From the NCBI GenBank assembly GCA_004297065.1, contig SCUU01000130.1, positions 1 through 59,526 on the forward strand: a stretch of DNA of 59,526 nucleotides, written 5' to 3'. The notes beneath the pieces are model-generated. The model had not been told where the DNA came from, did no database searches, and saw only the letters and a list, made by a program, of their open reading frames with translations. This DNA is from Gallionellaceae bacterium (GTDB taxonomy: Bacteria > Pseudomonadota > Gammaproteobacteria > Burkholderiales > Gallionellaceae). Below, piece after piece: positions 26,010-35,751 of the stretch (position 1 is the first letter of the stretch; the number at the start of each line of letters is the position of its first letter). A program made the translations under genes and the position numbers.

Positions 26010-27290
26010 ATGAAGATAGCAGTCGTTGGTCTTGGATATGTAGGATTGCCGCTGGCAGTGGAGTTTGGAAAAATTTTCCCAACAGTTGGTTTGGATTTGT
26101 CGGAAGAGAAAATTGCAGCCTATCGTAATTATATTGATCCGACAGGCGAAGTTAGCTCTGCTGACTTGCGTGCGGCAAAGCAATTAACTTGCCATACAAA
26201 TCCAGAAATTTTGGGCGATGCTGACTTTATCATCGTAGCAGTGCCGACTCCTGTTGATGAAGCCCATGTGCCTGATTTGTCTCCCTTGATTAGTTCTAGT
26301 ACTGCGGTTGGAAAATACATCAAGAAGGGGGCGATTGTTGTTTATGAGTCCACTGTTTATCCTGGGGTAACGGAAGAGGTATGTATTCCCTTAATCGAGA
26401 AGTATTCTGGTCTGAAATGGAAGCAGGATTTCTTCGTCGGCTACAGTCCTGAGCGTATTAATCCGGGCGATAAAGAGAGGACTGTGACTAAGATTGTCAA
26501 GGTTGTCTCGGGTGATACACCGGAAACGCTAAAAATCGTTACTGAGATTTATGGTGCTGTTATAACCGCAGGTGTTTACCCGGCCAGTAGCATTAAGGTC
26601 GCTGAAGCGGCTAAGGTTATCGAAAACACTCAGCGTGACTTGAACATTGCATTGATGAACGAACTTGCCATAATTTTTGACAAGATTGGTATTGATACAT
26701 TGGAGGTATTGAAAGCTGCCGGCACGAAATGGAATTTTTTGCCGTTCCGTCCGGGTTTGGTCGGAGGTCACTGTATTGGTGTTGATCCTTATTACCTCAC
26801 ACATAAAGCGGACATGCTGGGCTATCACTCGCAAGTCATTCTTGCGGGGCGTCGTATCAATGACGGAATGGCGGCCTATGTGGCACAGCAAACCGTTAAG
26901 CAGATCATTACGACCGGTGGAGCTGTCAAGGGATCGAAAGTCATCGTGCTGGGGCTGACATTCAAAGAAAATTGCCCTGATCTGCGTAACAGCAAAGTGG
27001 CTGATGTAGTGAAGGAGCTAAAGGAATTTGGCTGCGATGTCAGTGTGCATGATCCTTTGGCAGAAGCTAAAGAAGCCATTCATGAATACGGCATAACCTT
27101 GACCGAGTGGGACTCGCTGCCAAAACAGGCAGATGCTATCGTTGCTGCTGTCTCACATACTGAATATACCAATCAGCCTGTCAATCAAATACTGTCCAAG
27201 TTGAAAGCGGGGGGGGTATTTATTGATATTAAATCGGCTTATCCGCAAGATGTGATTGAAGCGGCGGGTTATAAGCTGTGGCGTCTATAA
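26010..27290 (+). CDS. wbpA: UDP-N-acetyl-hexosamine 6-dehydrogenase (WbpA/TviB)
   Basis: 426 aa, oxidises UDP-GlcNAc (or its C4 epimer) at C6 to the uronic acid. It has the Rossmann start [39 protein letters not shown] and [35 protein letters not shown] and the catalytic Cys at residue 255 in [18 protein letters not shown] follow. The sequence is TviB/WbpA-like throughout. It opens the sugar pathway wbpA-wbpB-wbpE-wbpD. The adjacent epimerase could use the same substrate pool. Confidence 0.94.
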   Translation: MKIAVVGLGYVGLPLAVEFGKIFPTVGLDLSEEKIAAYRNYIDPTGEVSSADLRAAKQLTCHTNPEILGDADFIIVAVPTPVDEAHVPDLSPLISSSTAVGKYIKKGAIVVYESTVYPGVTEEVCIPLIEKYSGLKWKQDFFVGYSPERINPGDKERTVTKIVKVVSGDTPETLKIVTEIYGAVITAGVYPASSIKVAEAAKVIENTQRDLNIALMNELAIIFDKIGIDTLEVLKAAGTKWNFLPFRPGLVGGHCIGVDPYYLTHKADMLGYHSQVILAGRRINDGMAAYVAQQTVKQIITTGGAVKGSKVIVLGLTFKENCPDLRNSKVADVVKELKEFGCDVSVHDPLAEAKEAIHEYGITLTEWDSLPKQADAIVAAVSHTEYTNQPVNQILSKLKAGGVFIDIKSAYPQDVIEAAGYKLWRL

Positions 27291-27292
27291 AC

Positions 27293-28501
27293 ATGAGCGA
27301 CACCTACGCACAACTCAAGATTCGACTGGCGACGGAACCGCATACGTGGCTAGTCACGGGCGTGGCGGGCTTCATCGGCAGCAATCTGCTGGAGACACTG
27401 CTTACGCTCAACCAGCGCGTGGTTGGATTGGATAACTTTGCGACAGGTCATCAGCGCAACCTAGATGAAGTTCAATCACTGGTTATGCCTGAGCAGTGGG
27501 GTAACTTCCAATTCATCAAGGGTGATATTCGCAACCTAGATGATTGCCGCCGTTCCATGGTTTTCCTCCCTCTCCCTCCGGGGGAGGGCTGGGGTGGGGG
27601 AGATTTTCGGGGTGAACCTGTTCCCGTCGAATACGTCCTTCACCAAGCCGCCCTCGGCTCCGTTCCGCGTTCTGTTGAGAATCCAATCAACACCAACGAA
27701 ACCAATATTAGTGGTTTCCTCAATATGCTTGTCGCCGCCCGGGATGCTAAGGTAAAGCGTTTTGTTTACGCGGCCTCCAGTTCGACCTATGGCGATCACC
27801 CTGCGTTGCCAAAAGTTGAGGAACAGATTGGCAAGCCGCTCTCACCCTACGCCGTCACCAAATACGTCAACGAACTCTACGCCGACGTATTTGCCCGCAC
27901 TTATGGCTTCAACACCATCGGCCTGCGCTACTTCAACGTCTTCGGCCCGCGCCAAGACCCCAATGGTGCCTATGCAGCAGTCATCCCCAAGTGGATCGCC
28001 AGCATGATCAAAGGCGAGCCGGTGTATATCAACGGCGATGGCGAAACCAGCCGCGACTTCTGCTTCATCGAAAACGTATGTCAGATCAACCTCATCGCCG
28101 CCACAACAGACTCCCCTCGCCCGCAGGCGGGAGAAGGGGATAGGGAAAAACTCCCTCGCCCGCAAGCGAGAGATGAGGGCGCTTCTTCGGGAGAGGGGCA
28201 AGGGGGGAGGGAAGAGAGAGACCCAACCAATCAAGTCTACAACGTCGCCGTCGGCGACCGAACCACCCTCAACCAACTTTATGAGCAACTGCATTTCAAC
28301 CTGCTCCCTCGCTATCCGCACCTGCAAGGCGCGAAACCCGTGTATCGCGATTTCCGTGTAGGCGATGTTCGTCACTCGCTGGCGGACATCAGCAAGGCCG
28401 CCACGTTATTGGGCTACCAGCCCACTCAACGCATTGGCGAGGGGCTGAAGGTGGCGATGGAGTGGTATGTGCAGCACCTAACGCAACAAGGCAAAACATG
28501 A
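27293..28501 (+). CDS. wbpP: UDP-GlcNAc(A) C4-epimerase, WbpP/TviC-like, with two in-frame repeat inserts
   Basis: 402 aa, about 60 longer than the family norm near 340. Extended [35 protein letters not shown], the catalytic [13 protein letters not shown] and [28 protein letters not shown]. Two segments do not belong to the fold. After DDCRRS there are about 20 residues beginning [15 protein letters not shown]. Near NLIAATT there are about 38 residues containing [18 protein letters not shown]. Both are translations of palindromic repeats. They lie in loops, so the enzyme may still fold. The stop overlaps the DUF1016 gene by 4 bp, and a copy of its 3' end lies at 29643-29705. Confidence 0.9.
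   Translation: MSDTYAQLKIRLATEPHTWLVTGVAGFIGSNLLETLLTLNQRVVGLDNFATGHQRNLDEVQSLVMPEQWGNFQFIKGDIRNLDDCRRSMVFLPLPPGEGWGGGDFRGEPVPVEYVLHQAALGSVPRSVENPINTNETNISGFLNMLVAARDAKVKRFVYAASSSTYGDHPALPKVEEQIGKPLSPYAVTKYVNELYADVFARTYGFNTIGLRYFNVFGPRQDPNGAYAAVIPKWIASMIKGEPVYINGDGETSRDFCFIENVCQINLIAATTDSPRPQAGEGDREKLPRPQARDEGASSGEGQGGREERDPTNQVYNVAVGDRTTLNQLYEQLHFNLLPRYPHLQGAKPVYRDFRVGDVRHSLADISKAATLLGYQPTQRIGEGLKVAMEWYVQHLTQQGKT
27559..27615. repeat. Palindromic repeat inserted in frame in the epimerase gene (site A)
   Basis: TCCCTCTCCCTCCGGGGGAG followed by GGCTGGGGTGGGGGA has the hairpin-plus-tail design of the G/C-rich repeat family at 10921 and 24408. It is translated as [12 protein letters not shown] inside a region where the family normally passes directly from DDCRR to [10 protein letters not shown]. 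Confidence 0.85.
28109..28222. repeat. Palindromic repeat inserted in frame in the epimerase gene (site B)
   Basis: Two related hairpin units in tandem (CTCGCCCGCAGGCGGGAGAA and CTCGCCCGCAAGCGAGAGAT), then CGGGAGAGGGGCAAGGGGGG. They are translated in frame as PRPQAGEGD and PRPQARDEG. They sit between the conserved [10 protein letters not shown] and [15 protein letters not shown] segments. Confidence 0.85.
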
Positions 28502-29526
28502 GTGATGTAATGAAGGGCGCTGGTTACGGAACGCTATTGACCGAACTCAAAACCCGCATACACACGGCGCAATATGCGGCGTTGCGTGCGGTCAACAAAG
28601 AACTGATCGCCCTCTACTGGGACATTGGCAAGCTGATCGAGGAGCGACAGGAAGCAGAAGGATGGGGCAAGGCCGTCGTCGAGCGGCTGTCCGCCGATTT
28701 GCGCGCCGAATTCGGCGAAAAGAGCGGCTTTTCTGGGCGCAATCTCTGGTACATGCGCACGTTTTACCGTGAATACAAGGAGCAGCCAATTCTGCAGCCA
28801 CTGGCTGCAGAAATCGCCTGGACCAAAAATACACTGATCCTCGACCGCTGCCAAAACCCACTACAACGCGAGTTTTACCTGCGCGCCAGCGCCCGGTTGG
28901 GCTGGACACGCCACGTGCTGGAACATCAGATTGACAACCAGACCTACGAAAAATACCTGCTCAACCAGACCAGTTTCGATAGTGCTTTGCCGCAAGCCGT
29001 CGCCGCACAAGCCAAGCTGGCGGTCAAGGATCACTACACCTTCGACTTCCTCGAACTCTCCGACGCGCACGAGGAGAGAGAACTCGAAACCGCCCTGATC
29101 GCCAACATTCAGAGATTCCTCACCGAAATGGGGCCACACTTCACCTTTGTGGGCAGCCAATACCGGCTGGCCGTGGGAGGCAATGACTACTACATTGACC
29201 TGCTGCTTTACCACCGGGCGCTGAAAAGCCTGATCGCAGTGGAGCTCAAAATCGGTGAATTCCAGCCCGAACACAAAGGCAAAATGGAATTCTACCTCGT
29301 GGCGCTCAATGAGCAAGTCAAGCTCCCAGACGAAAACGATGCCATCGGCATCATCATCTGCAAGAGCAAGAAAAAAACCGTGGTCGAATATGCGCTGAAG
29401 ACCGCCACCCAGCCCATAGGCATCGCCACCTATAGCCTGACCACACACCTGCCGGCGGCTTACCAGCACCTGCTGCCGAGCGAGGAAGAAATTCGGGAAC
29501 GGTTGCAGGGATGGGAGGGGGAATGA
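28498..29526 (+). CDS. DUF1016 / YhcG-type PDDEXK nuclease
   Basis: 342 aa. An N-terminal winged-helix-like DUF1016_N region ([37 protein letters not shown]) is followed by a PDDEXK nuclease domain with [40 protein letters not shown] and [17 protein letters not shown]. Asp in YIDLL and the ELK triad supply the catalytic residues. Relatives occur near restriction-modification and defence genes. It has no evident role in sugar synthesis. ATG 28498 overlaps the epimerase stop. A remnant of the epimerase 3' end follows it, showing that it is an insertion. Confidence 0.9.
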   Translation: MSDVMKGAGYGTLLTELKTRIHTAQYAALRAVNKELIALYWDIGKLIEERQEAEGWGKAVVERLSADLRAEFGEKSGFSGRNLWYMRTFYREYKEQPILQPLAAEIAWTKNTLILDRCQNPLQREFYLRASARLGWTRHVLEHQIDNQTYEKYLLNQTSFDSALPQAVAAQAKLAVKDHYTFDFLELSDAHEERELETALIANIQRFLTEMGPHFTFVGSQYRLAVGGNDYYIDLLLYHRALKSLIAVELKIGEFQPEHKGKMEFYLVALNEQVKLPDENDAIGIIICKSKKKTVVEYALKTATQPIGIATYSLTTHLPAAYQHLLPSEEEIRERLQGWEGE

Positions 29527-29566
29527 GATTGGCTGAGTTAAATGACAAGGCAACCGCCGTCTCACC

Positions 29567-29629
29567 GCCCGTCATTGCGATCCGGAACAACCCGTCATTG
29601 CGAGGAGCGCAGCGACGCGGCAATCCAGA
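29567..29629. repeat. Dispersed repeat of the GTCATTGCGAGGAGCG family
   Basis: CCCGTCATTGCGA occurs twice (29569 and 29592 regions). The second copy continues into GGAGCGCAGCGACGCGGCAA, a repeat core seen in very many unrelated bacterial genomes. It lies between the DUF1016 stop and the epimerase tail remnant, at the right edge of the inserted segment. Confidence 0.8.
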
Positions 29630-29642
29630 GATTTTGCGGGCT

Positions 29643-29705
29643 GGCGAGAGGCTAAAGGTGGCGATGGAATGGTACAATCCAGTTCTACAAATCAAAAGGA
29701 TGTAA
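29643..29705 (+). pseudogene. Duplicate of the epimerase 3' end
   Basis: GGCGAGAGGCTAAAGGTGGC and onward encodes [11 protein letters not shown], matching [11 protein letters not shown] at the end of the intact epimerase (28436-28470) with about 90% DNA identity over about 35 bases. It then diverges and stops at 29705, four bases before wbpB. It is best read as the original epimerase tail, separated from the gene by insertion of the DUF1016 segment. Confidence 0.82.
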
Positions 29706-29708
29706 AAC

Positions 29709-30761
29709 ATGCAACACGCAATTGCTGACAGAAAAATCCGTACAGCCATCGTTGGTTGTGGCCGCATCTCCAAGAACCATTTTGCCTCAATCGCAACCCA
29801 TGCTGACAGTATCGAACTGGTGGCAGTATGCGACATAGACCCGAAGGTACTGGGAATTGCGACCAAAGAACATAGTGTCAAGGGCTACCAACATCTAGAT
29901 GACATGCTGCAACAAGAGCAGTTGGATATGGTGGTGTTATGCACCCCAAGTGGCTTGCATTCGATGCAGGCACAGATGGTGGCTAAGCACAAAGTCAATG
30001 TGATGACGGAAAAGCCAATGGCCACACGCTGGCACGATGGCGTGAATATGGTCAAGGCCTGTGACGAGGCCGGAGTACGGATGTTTGTGGTCAAGCAAAA
30101 CCGTCGCAACGCCACCCTGCGGCTCTTGAAAAGTGCAGTCGAGAAAGAACGCTTTGGTCGTATTTACATGGTCAATATCAACGTGTTCTGGACTCGCCCT
30201 CAGGAGTACTACGATAGCGCCAAGTGGCGCGGAACATGGGAATTCGACGGTGGCGCATTCATGAACCAGGCCAGCCATTACGTCGATTTGGTGGACTGGC
30301 TGATCGGACCGGTCGAAAGCGTGCAGGCATACACGGGAACTTTGGCGCGCAATATCGAGGTCGAGGACACAGGCGTAGTGAGCATCAAATGGCGTTCGGG
30401 GGCGCTGGGTTCGATGAACGTGACCATGTTGACGTATCCCAAGAATCTGGAAGGCTCCATCACTATCATCGGCGAAAAGGGAACGGTGCGCGTGGGTGGC
30501 CTGGCCGTCAATGAAATCCAGCATTGGGAATTTGCCGATCCTGATCCGGACGACGAGAGGGTGAAGACTGCCAGCTATGAAACTACTTCGGTCTATGGAT
30601 TCGGCCACCCCTTGTATTACAAGAACGTGATAGATGTGCTGCGCGGTGAGGCTGAGCCTGAAACTGACGGGCGAGAAGGTTTGCGCTCTCTGGAAATGTT
30701 GATTGCCACTTACCTTTCTGCCCGCGATGGCAAACGTATTTCCTTGCCGTTGGATTATTAA
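29709..30761 (+). CDS. wbpB: UDP-N-acetylglucosaminuronate 3-dehydrogenase (WbpB/WlbA, Gfo/Idh/MocA)
   Basis: 350 aa. An NAD-binding Rossmann domain ([20 protein letters not shown]), the EKPMA motif ([14 protein letters not shown]) and the C-terminal Gfo/Idh domain with [20 protein letters not shown] are present. WRGTW..DGG..MNQ..H is the WlbA/WbpB signature. It oxidises C3 of UDP-GlcNAcA so that WbpE can transaminate it; NADH is recycled with 2-oxoglutarate in characterised members. It follows the epimerase tail remnant by 3 bp and precedes wbpD by one base. Confidence 0.93.
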   Translation: MQHAIADRKIRTAIVGCGRISKNHFASIATHADSIELVAVCDIDPKVLGIATKEHSVKGYQHLDDMLQQEQLDMVVLCTPSGLHSMQAQMVAKHKVNVMTEKPMATRWHDGVNMVKACDEAGVRMFVVKQNRRNATLRLLKSAVEKERFGRIYMVNINVFWTRPQEYYDSAKWRGTWEFDGGAFMNQASHYVDLVDWLIGPVESVQAYTGTLARNIEVEDTGVVSIKWRSGALGSMNVTMLTYPKNLEGSITIIGEKGTVRVGGLAVNEIQHWEFADPDPDDERVKTASYETTSVYGFGHPLYYKNVIDVLRGEAEPETDGREGLRSLEMLIATYLSARDGKRISLPLDY

Positions 30762-30762
30762 A

Positions 30763-31359
30763 GTGACATACACAGCTCATGCAACTGCAATTGTTGACGA
30801 AGGTGCGCAGATTGGCGATGGCACGCGTATCTGGCACTGGGTACATATTTGCGGCGGTGCGAAGATAGGCGAGCGCTGCTCGTTCGGCCAGAATGTATTC
30901 GTTGGCAATGACGTGGTGATCGGCAACAACGTTAAGGTGCAGAACAATGTGTCCGTCTATGATGCAGTGCACCTTGATGACGATGTGTTCTGTGGGCCGA
31001 GCATGGTTTTTACCAACGTCTATAACCCTCGTTCCGCAATTACGCGCAAGAACGAATACCGAAAAACGCACGTATGCCGCGGAGCCACGCTGGGCGCCAA
31101 CTGCACCATCGTGTGCGGTGTAACCATAGGTGAATACGCTTTTGTTGGTGCAGGCGCGGTCATCAACAAAGATGTCAAGCCCTATGCTCTGATGGTCGGC
31201 GTGCCTGCCAAGCAAATTGGCTGGATAGGCCAGCACGGCGAAAAATTGGATCTGCCAAAAAACGGCAACGGCGAAGCTAGATGCCTCGCCACTGGCAAAC
31301 GCTACGTTCTAACTGACGAAACTGTTTCATGTATTGAACTTAACTACTTGGAGATTTGA
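30763..31359 (+). CDS. wbpD: UDP-3-amino-GlcNAcA N-acetyltransferase (WbpD)
   Basis: 198 aa left-handed beta-helix acyltransferase: hexapeptide repeats from [20 protein letters not shown], then [38 protein letters not shown] with the conserved catalytic Asn/His environment, and [14 protein letters not shown]. It acetylates the 3-amino group made by WbpE, giving UDP-GlcNAc(3NAc)A. The start is GTG 30763; the longer open frame upstream lies within wbpB. A candidate antitoxin gene is inserted between this gene and wbpE. Confidence 0.93.
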   Translation: MTYTAHATAIVDEGAQIGDGTRIWHWVHICGGAKIGERCSFGQNVFVGNDVVIGNNVKVQNNVSVYDAVHLDDDVFCGPSMVFTNVYNPRSAITRKNEYRKTHVCRGATLGANCTIVCGVTIGEYAFVGAGAVINKDVKPYALMVGVPAKQIGWIGQHGEKLDLPKNGNGEARCLATGKRYVLTDETVSCIELNYLEI

Positions 31360-31361
31360 CC

Positions 31362-31658
31362 GTGCAAATAAAAGCAACCTACGAAAACGGTGCGATCAAC
31401 TTCGCACAGCCCTTGCGGTTCAAACACCGCAAGTTTGACGTCGTCGTCAGCATCCCCGAAGAAGAGCTGGAGTCTGGGGAGAGCAAAGCCCTAACTCCGC
31501 AGGCGGTTAATGACAAAGCAGATACCATCCGGCAGCAAATTGATGCCATCCTTGGACCTTACAAAGATCAGTTGAAACGTGGCAACCCATTGACAGCGCA
31601 AGACTACAAAGATATTTGGCATGAGCATCTGGAGGAAAAATATCTTGGCCGCCGTTAA
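31362..31658 (+). CDS. Small protein, candidate antitoxin of the adjacent PIN domain
   Basis: 98 aa. An N-terminal IKATYENGAINFAQPLRF resembles the start of AF2212/DUF104-type antitoxins (YENG...PLxL). The rest is charged and helical and ends [12 protein letters not shown]. It starts at GTG 31362 with GGAG 9 bases upstream (TTG 31356 is too close to it). It overlaps the PIN reading frame by 14-38 bp depending on the start used there. A small gene overlapping a PIN gene is the usual order antitoxin then toxin. Assignment as antitoxin rests mostly on this context. Confidence 0.65.
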   Translation: MQIKATYENGAINFAQPLRFKHRKFDVVVSIPEEELESGESKALTPQAVNDKADTIRQQIDAILGPYKDQLKRGNPLTAQDYKDIWHEHLEEKYLGRR

Positions 31659-33216
31659 GCACCTGATACTGGATGTCAATGTAATCGTTGATTTATGGCT
31701 GCAAGAAAAATCGGCTGATGAAACAGAAGCCATTTTTGCTGAGGCACAAACTGGACATGCCAAGCTCTGGGTTTCGGCCTCAGCTCTAACAACGCTGGAT
31801 TATGTGGCCAGACGCGCATTCAAGAAACGAGGCATATCACCGCAAGCCGTCGCGGAACTGATCCCAAAGCTGGTTGAACACCTGCTGGAAAATGCCAATA
31901 TTCTTACCAACCATGGCTTTGAGCAGCTCGAAATTTACCGGTTGGCAACTGATTTCGAGGATGCCCAGATTGCCGCATCCGTGCGTAGCTTGGCGGGTCA
32001 GGAAGCTTGCATCGTCACAGAAGACGACTCATTCGATTCACTTGGGGAGCTGCCCTGCAAGATACCTGCCGCAGCGCTGGTATGGCTGCGTGACAAGGAA
32101 CATGCACAGTCGAACAAAGATAGGCCGACGCCTTTCATCGACCTCGCGGCTCAACAAGCGGTAATACGGCCGCAACTCGAACACAATATCGAAACGGTGT
32201 TGCGCCACGGCCAATACATCATGGGGCCGGAAATCAAACAACTGGAAGAACGCCTCGCCGAATACGTTGGCGTTAAACATTGCATTACAGTTTCAGACGG
32301 CACCAAAGCCCTGTTGATCGCCATGATGGCTTTGGGTGTCAAGCCGGGGGACGAAGTTATCACCACACCCTTTACTTTTATCGCTACAGGCGAAATGATT
32401 GCGTTGATCGGGGCAACCCCCGTGTTTGTGGACATCGACCCGCGTACCTATAACATTGATCCAAACAAAATCGAAGCGGCGATCACTTCCAGAACCAAAG
32501 CCATCATGCCCGTTAGCCTGTACGGTCAATGCGCCGATTTCGATGCCATCAACGCGATTGCAGCCAAACATGGTCTGCACGTTATCGAAGACGGTGCGCA
32601 AAGTTTTGGCGCAACCTACAAAGGTAGAAAATCATGCGGACTTTCAACCATCGGCAGCGCCAGCTTCTTCCCATCAAAACCATTGGGGTGTTATGGCGAT
32701 GGTGGGGCACTTTTTACAAACGATGACAACATTGCCAAAGTAATGCGCGAAATCCGCTTGCACGGACAAGATCGTCATTACCACCACCCGCGCATCGGTA
32801 TAAATGGTCGCATGGACACCATCCAAGCGGCGGTGCTACAGGCTAAAATGGACGCTTTCCCAGATGAAGTGATTGCGCGTCAGCGGATTGCACAGAAATA
32901 CAACAGCTTGTTGAGCGGAAAAACAGTGGCACCTTATGTTGAAAATTTCAACGGCTCGGTCTATGCGCAGTACACGCTACTTGTAAGTGATCGCACAGCA
33001 GTCCAACAAACACTGAAAGAACAAGGCATTCCCACGGCGGTTCACTATCCAATCCCCCTAAATATGCAGCCCGTTTTTGAATATTTGAATAAACCAGAAG
33101 GCTCATTCCCAATCTCTGAGGATATTGCGAAGCGGGTAATCAGTTTACCCATGAGCCCTTACTTAACCGATGCGGCAATTGAGAAAATTGCTAACAAAGT
33201 TTTGGAAGTCTTATGA
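31645..33216 (+). CDS. wbpE: PIN toxin domain fused to WbpE aminotransferase
   Basis: 523-aa fusion. Residues 1-150 are a complete PIN-like domain: [13 protein letters not shown] with the first acidic residue at 10, [32 protein letters not shown] with Asp 103/106, and [13 protein letters not shown]. Residues 161-523 are a normal PLP aminotransferase of the DegT/WbpE family ([71 protein letters not shown] with PLP Lys at 345). No ATG, GTG or TTG lies in frame between the domains near the junction ([19 protein letters not shown]), so WbpE can hardly be made without PIN. TTG 31645 has GGAGGA 8 bases upstream; ATG 31621 is the alternative. Confidence 0.88.
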   Translation: MAAVKHLILDVNVIVDLWLQEKSADETEAIFAEAQTGHAKLWVSASALTTLDYVARRAFKKRGISPQAVAELIPKLVEHLLENANILTNHGFEQLEIYRLATDFEDAQIAASVRSLAGQEACIVTEDDSFDSLGELPCKIPAAALVWLRDKEHAQSNKDRPTPFIDLAAQQAVIRPQLEHNIETVLRHGQYIMGPEIKQLEERLAEYVGVKHCITVSDGTKALLIAMMALGVKPGDEVITTPFTFIATGEMIALIGATPVFVDIDPRTYNIDPNKIEAAITSRTKAIMPVSLYGQCADFDAINAIAAKHGLHVIEDGAQSFGATYKGRKSCGLSTIGSASFFPSKPLGCYGDGGALFTNDDNIAKVMREIRLHGQDRHYHHPRIGINGRMDTIQAAVLQAKMDAFPDEVIARQRIAQKYNSLLSGKTVAPYVENFNGSVYAQYTLLVSDRTAVQQTLKEQGIPTAVHYPIPLNMQPVFEYLNKPEGSFPISEDIAKRVISLPMSPYLTDAAIEKIANKVLEVL

Positions 33217-33767
33217 GTGAAACTTTTATTCATTCCAGTGCCCATGTATCCGATACTGCCAAGATTGGTGAAGGCAGCAAAATCTGGATCAATGTTCAGA
33301 TCCGCGAACATGCAACAATCGGAACGGATTGCATCATCTCTAAAGACGTCTATATCGACCACGCGGTCAAGATCGGCAACCGCTGCAAGATACAGAATAG
33401 CGTTTCGGTCTATAACGGTGTCACCATTGAAGACGAGGTGTTCGTCGGACCGAACGTCGCTTTCACAAATGACAAGGTTCCTCGCGCATTCAATGCCGAA
33501 TGGAAGATCACGCCCACGCTGGTGCAGCGTGGAGCGAGCATAGGAGCCAACGCCACGGTGGTGTGCGGCATCGTTATCGGCCACTATGCAATGGTTGCCG
33601 CCGGCAGCGTAGTGACTAAATCAGTACCAAGCCATGCTATGGTGATGGGCAATCCAGCCAAGATCGTGGGCTATGTCTGCCAGTGTGGAAACAGGCTGGA
33701 CGGCCATGGAGTTTGTAAAGCGTGCGGCAAAACCACTGAGTTGCGCACATCCGGGGAAAACGAATGA
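33213..33767 (+). CDS. Left-handed beta-helix N-acyltransferase with Cys-rich tail
   Basis: 184 aa. Hexapeptide repeats ([80 protein letters not shown]) define a WbpD/FdtC-like sugar N-acyltransferase. A C-terminal CQCGNRL then CKACGK looks like a small zinc ribbon. It overlaps the wbpE stop (ATGA) and the following oxidoreductase start. It belongs to a second sugar cassette running to 37456. The acyl group and sugar are not predictable. Confidence 0.88.
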   Translation: MSETFIHSSAHVSDTAKIGEGSKIWINVQIREHATIGTDCIISKDVYIDHAVKIGNRCKIQNSVSVYNGVTIEDEVFVGPNVAFTNDKVPRAFNAEWKITPTLVQRGASIGANATVVCGIVIGHYAMVAAGSVVTKSVPSHAMVMGNPAKIVGYVCQCGNRLDGHGVCKACGKTTELRTSGENE

Positions 33768-34753
33768 ACATCGCACTGATCGGTTATGGCTATTGGGGGC
33801 CGAATGTCGCAAAGAACATCTTTGCCAATAAGAAACTGCGTCTGCATACCATTTGCGATTTGAAGCAAGCGCGTCTGGATAAGGCGCATAACCTGTATGT
33901 CGAACAGTCCAAGTATGAAACAGACTATCGCAAGTTATTGAGCAATCCAGAGATACACGCAGTCGCGGTTGCCGTGGAAACGAGCGCACATTTCCAAGTA
34001 GTTAAAGATGCGCTGAACGCAGGCAAGCATGTCTATGTCGAGAAGCCTTTTACCTCCACGGTTCTCGAAGCTGAAGAGTTGACTGCGCTGGCGGCCAGCA
34101 AAGGACTCATCATCCACGTTGACCACATCATGATGTATCACCCCTGTATCCAGAAGATCCGTGATCTGATCGTTGCGGATGAATTGGGCGATTTACTTTA
34201 CATCGAAGCAATGCGGATGAATCTGGGCCAGATCAAGAAAGACGTCAGCGCGATGGCTGATTTGGCTGTTCATGACTTGTCTATCATCGATTATCTGTCG
34301 GACGGGAAAGAGCCTTTCTACATCAAGGCCGTTGGCGAGAAAAAGTACAACCCGAAAGAAAGCCTGACTTTCCTGATGCTGAGGTATCGCGATTTCATCG
34401 CACATATCCAGTCGAGCTGGATATCTCCATTGAAGGAAAGAAAGCTCATCGTAGCGGGAACGAAAAAGATGGTGGTCTTCGATGACATGAAACCATCAAC
34501 AGAAAAACTCACCATCTACGACAAAGGGGTAGACGTACTGGCAGGAAGCGACGTCGAGTATGAAGACTATGCAGTAAAAATGCGGGTGGGAGATATTTGG
34601 ATCCCCTACATCCCGGAACAAGATGCATTGTTCAATAGCATCAACCATTTTGCCGCCTGCATTGAAAGCGGTAAGCCATCGGACTCTGGCCCGGAACAAG
34701 CTATCCGCGTGCTAAAGATCCTTGAGCAGGCCGATCAAACCATGAACGCGTGA
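33764..34753 (+). CDS. Gfo/Idh/MocA family sugar oxidoreductase
   Basis: 329 aa. Rossmann start [23 protein letters not shown] motif in [34 protein letters not shown] and the HDLSIIDYL catalytic-domain helix. This subgroup ([12 protein letters not shown]) is common in surface-polysaccharide clusters beside hexapeptide transferases and DegT aminotransferases, where it probably oxidises a nucleotide sugar before transamination. It overlaps its upstream neighbour by 4 bp. Confidence 0.9.
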   Translation: MNIALIGYGYWGPNVAKNIFANKKLRLHTICDLKQARLDKAHNLYVEQSKYETDYRKLLSNPEIHAVAVAVETSAHFQVVKDALNAGKHVYVEKPFTSTVLEAEELTALAASKGLIIHVDHIMMYHPCIQKIRDLIVADELGDLLYIEAMRMNLGQIKKDVSAMADLAVHDLSIIDYLSDGKEPFYIKAVGEKKYNPKESLTFLMLRYRDFIAHIQSSWISPLKERKLIVAGTKKMVVFDDMKPSTEKLTIYDKGVDVLAGSDVEYEDYAVKMRVGDIWIPYIPEQDALFNSINHFAACIESGKPSDSGPEQAIRVLKILEQADQTMNA

Positions 34754-34767
34754 GGTTAGGGAAAAGC

Positions 34768-35751
34768 ATGACAACGTTAAATCGGCCCCGGATTCAGGGG
34801 AGTGGGATACTGGTGACCGGGGGCGCGGGCTTCATCGGCAGCCACTTGGTCGATCACCTGTTGCAGGAAGGTGCTCGCGAGGTGGTAGTGATCGACAACC
34901 TGTTTACCGGGGATGAGGAAAATCTTGAAGCCGCCCTGAAAACAGGCCGCGCCGTTCTTTACCGCGATGATGCCGAGCTGAATACGAGCTTGGAATACAT
35001 CTTTACCAAGCATCAGATCGACTTGGTCTTCAATTGCGCCACCAAGGCGTTGAACTACTCGTTCCTGAATCCGGCCAATGCGTTTTCAACCAACGTCAAT
35101 GTCGTACTCAATCTGCTCGAATTGCAGCGCAGGGGATCATTCAAGGCACTATGTCACTTCTCTACTTCAGAAGTGTATGGCTCCGCTGTCTATGAACCGA
35201 TGGACGAGGCTCACCCGAAAAATCCAACAACGACCTACGCCGCTGGGAAAGCCGCGGCAGACCATGCGGTAGAAAGCTACGTGAAGATGTTCGATCTGGA
35301 TGCCTACATCGTTCGGCCTTTCAACAACTATGGTCCCCGTCAGAACTATAAGGGTTATCTGGCAGGAATTATCCCGATCACCGCGTGGCGCATCCTTAAC
35401 GGAATCACTCCTGAGCTGCATGGCGAAGGTTTGCAGAGCCGCGACTTCATTTATGTGCATGATACGGTCGATGCCGTAATCAAGCTTCATGGAGTAATGC
35501 CCAAAGGAGAGTCGGTGAATATCTCCACGGACAATCAAATCTCCATTCGCGATCTGTTGCAGCAGATATGTGCAGAGATGGACTACCGAGGCGAAATCGT
35601 GAGGAAGCCGGAGCGGAAGTCGGATGTGCTGTGCCACAACGCCAGCAACGAAAAAATACAGGGCATGATCGAATATTCGCTGACCCCGTTTGATCGGGGT
35701 TTGCGTGAGACCTTGGCGTGGTATCAACAGACGATCAAGAGGACAGTATGA
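34768..35751 (+). CDS. NAD-dependent nucleotide-sugar epimerase/dehydratase
   Basis: 327 aa extended SDR: GSGILVTGGAGFIGSHLVDH, CHFSTSEVYGSAVYEPMDEA, YAAGKAAADHAVESY as the catalytic YxxxK, VRPFNNYGPRQNYKGYLAG and GEGLQSRDFIYVHD. STSEVYG is the variant seen in 4,6-dehydratase-like members rather than simple epimerases. The exact reaction is open. ATG 34768 has AGGG upstream; GTG 34750, overlapping the previous stop, is possible. The stop overlaps the aminotransferase start. Confidence 0.88.
   Translation: MTTLNRPRIQGSGILVTGGAGFIGSHLVDHLLQEGAREVVVIDNLFTGDEENLEAALKTGRAVLYRDDAELNTSLEYIFTKHQIDLVFNCATKALNYSFLNPANAFSTNVNVVLNLLELQRRGSFKALCHFSTSEVYGSAVYEPMDEAHPKNPTTTYAAGKAAADHAVESYVKMFDLDAYIVRPFNNYGPRQNYKGYLAGIIPITAWRILNGITPELHGEGLQSRDFIYVHDTVDAVIKLHGVMPKGESVNISTDNQISIRDLLQQICAEMDYRGEIVRKPERKSDVLCHNASNEKIQGMIEYSLTPFDRGLRETLAWYQQTIKRTV

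Noticed and set aside
28038-28375. Open frames opposite and within the epimerase around the repeats
   Set aside because: They are shadows caused by the GC-rich repeat; the conserved SDR blocks are in the plus-strand frame called.
31960-32130. Separate internal start for WbpE
   Set aside because: No in-frame ATG, GTG or TTG near the PIN-WbpE junction. The ATG at about 32101 is in another frame.
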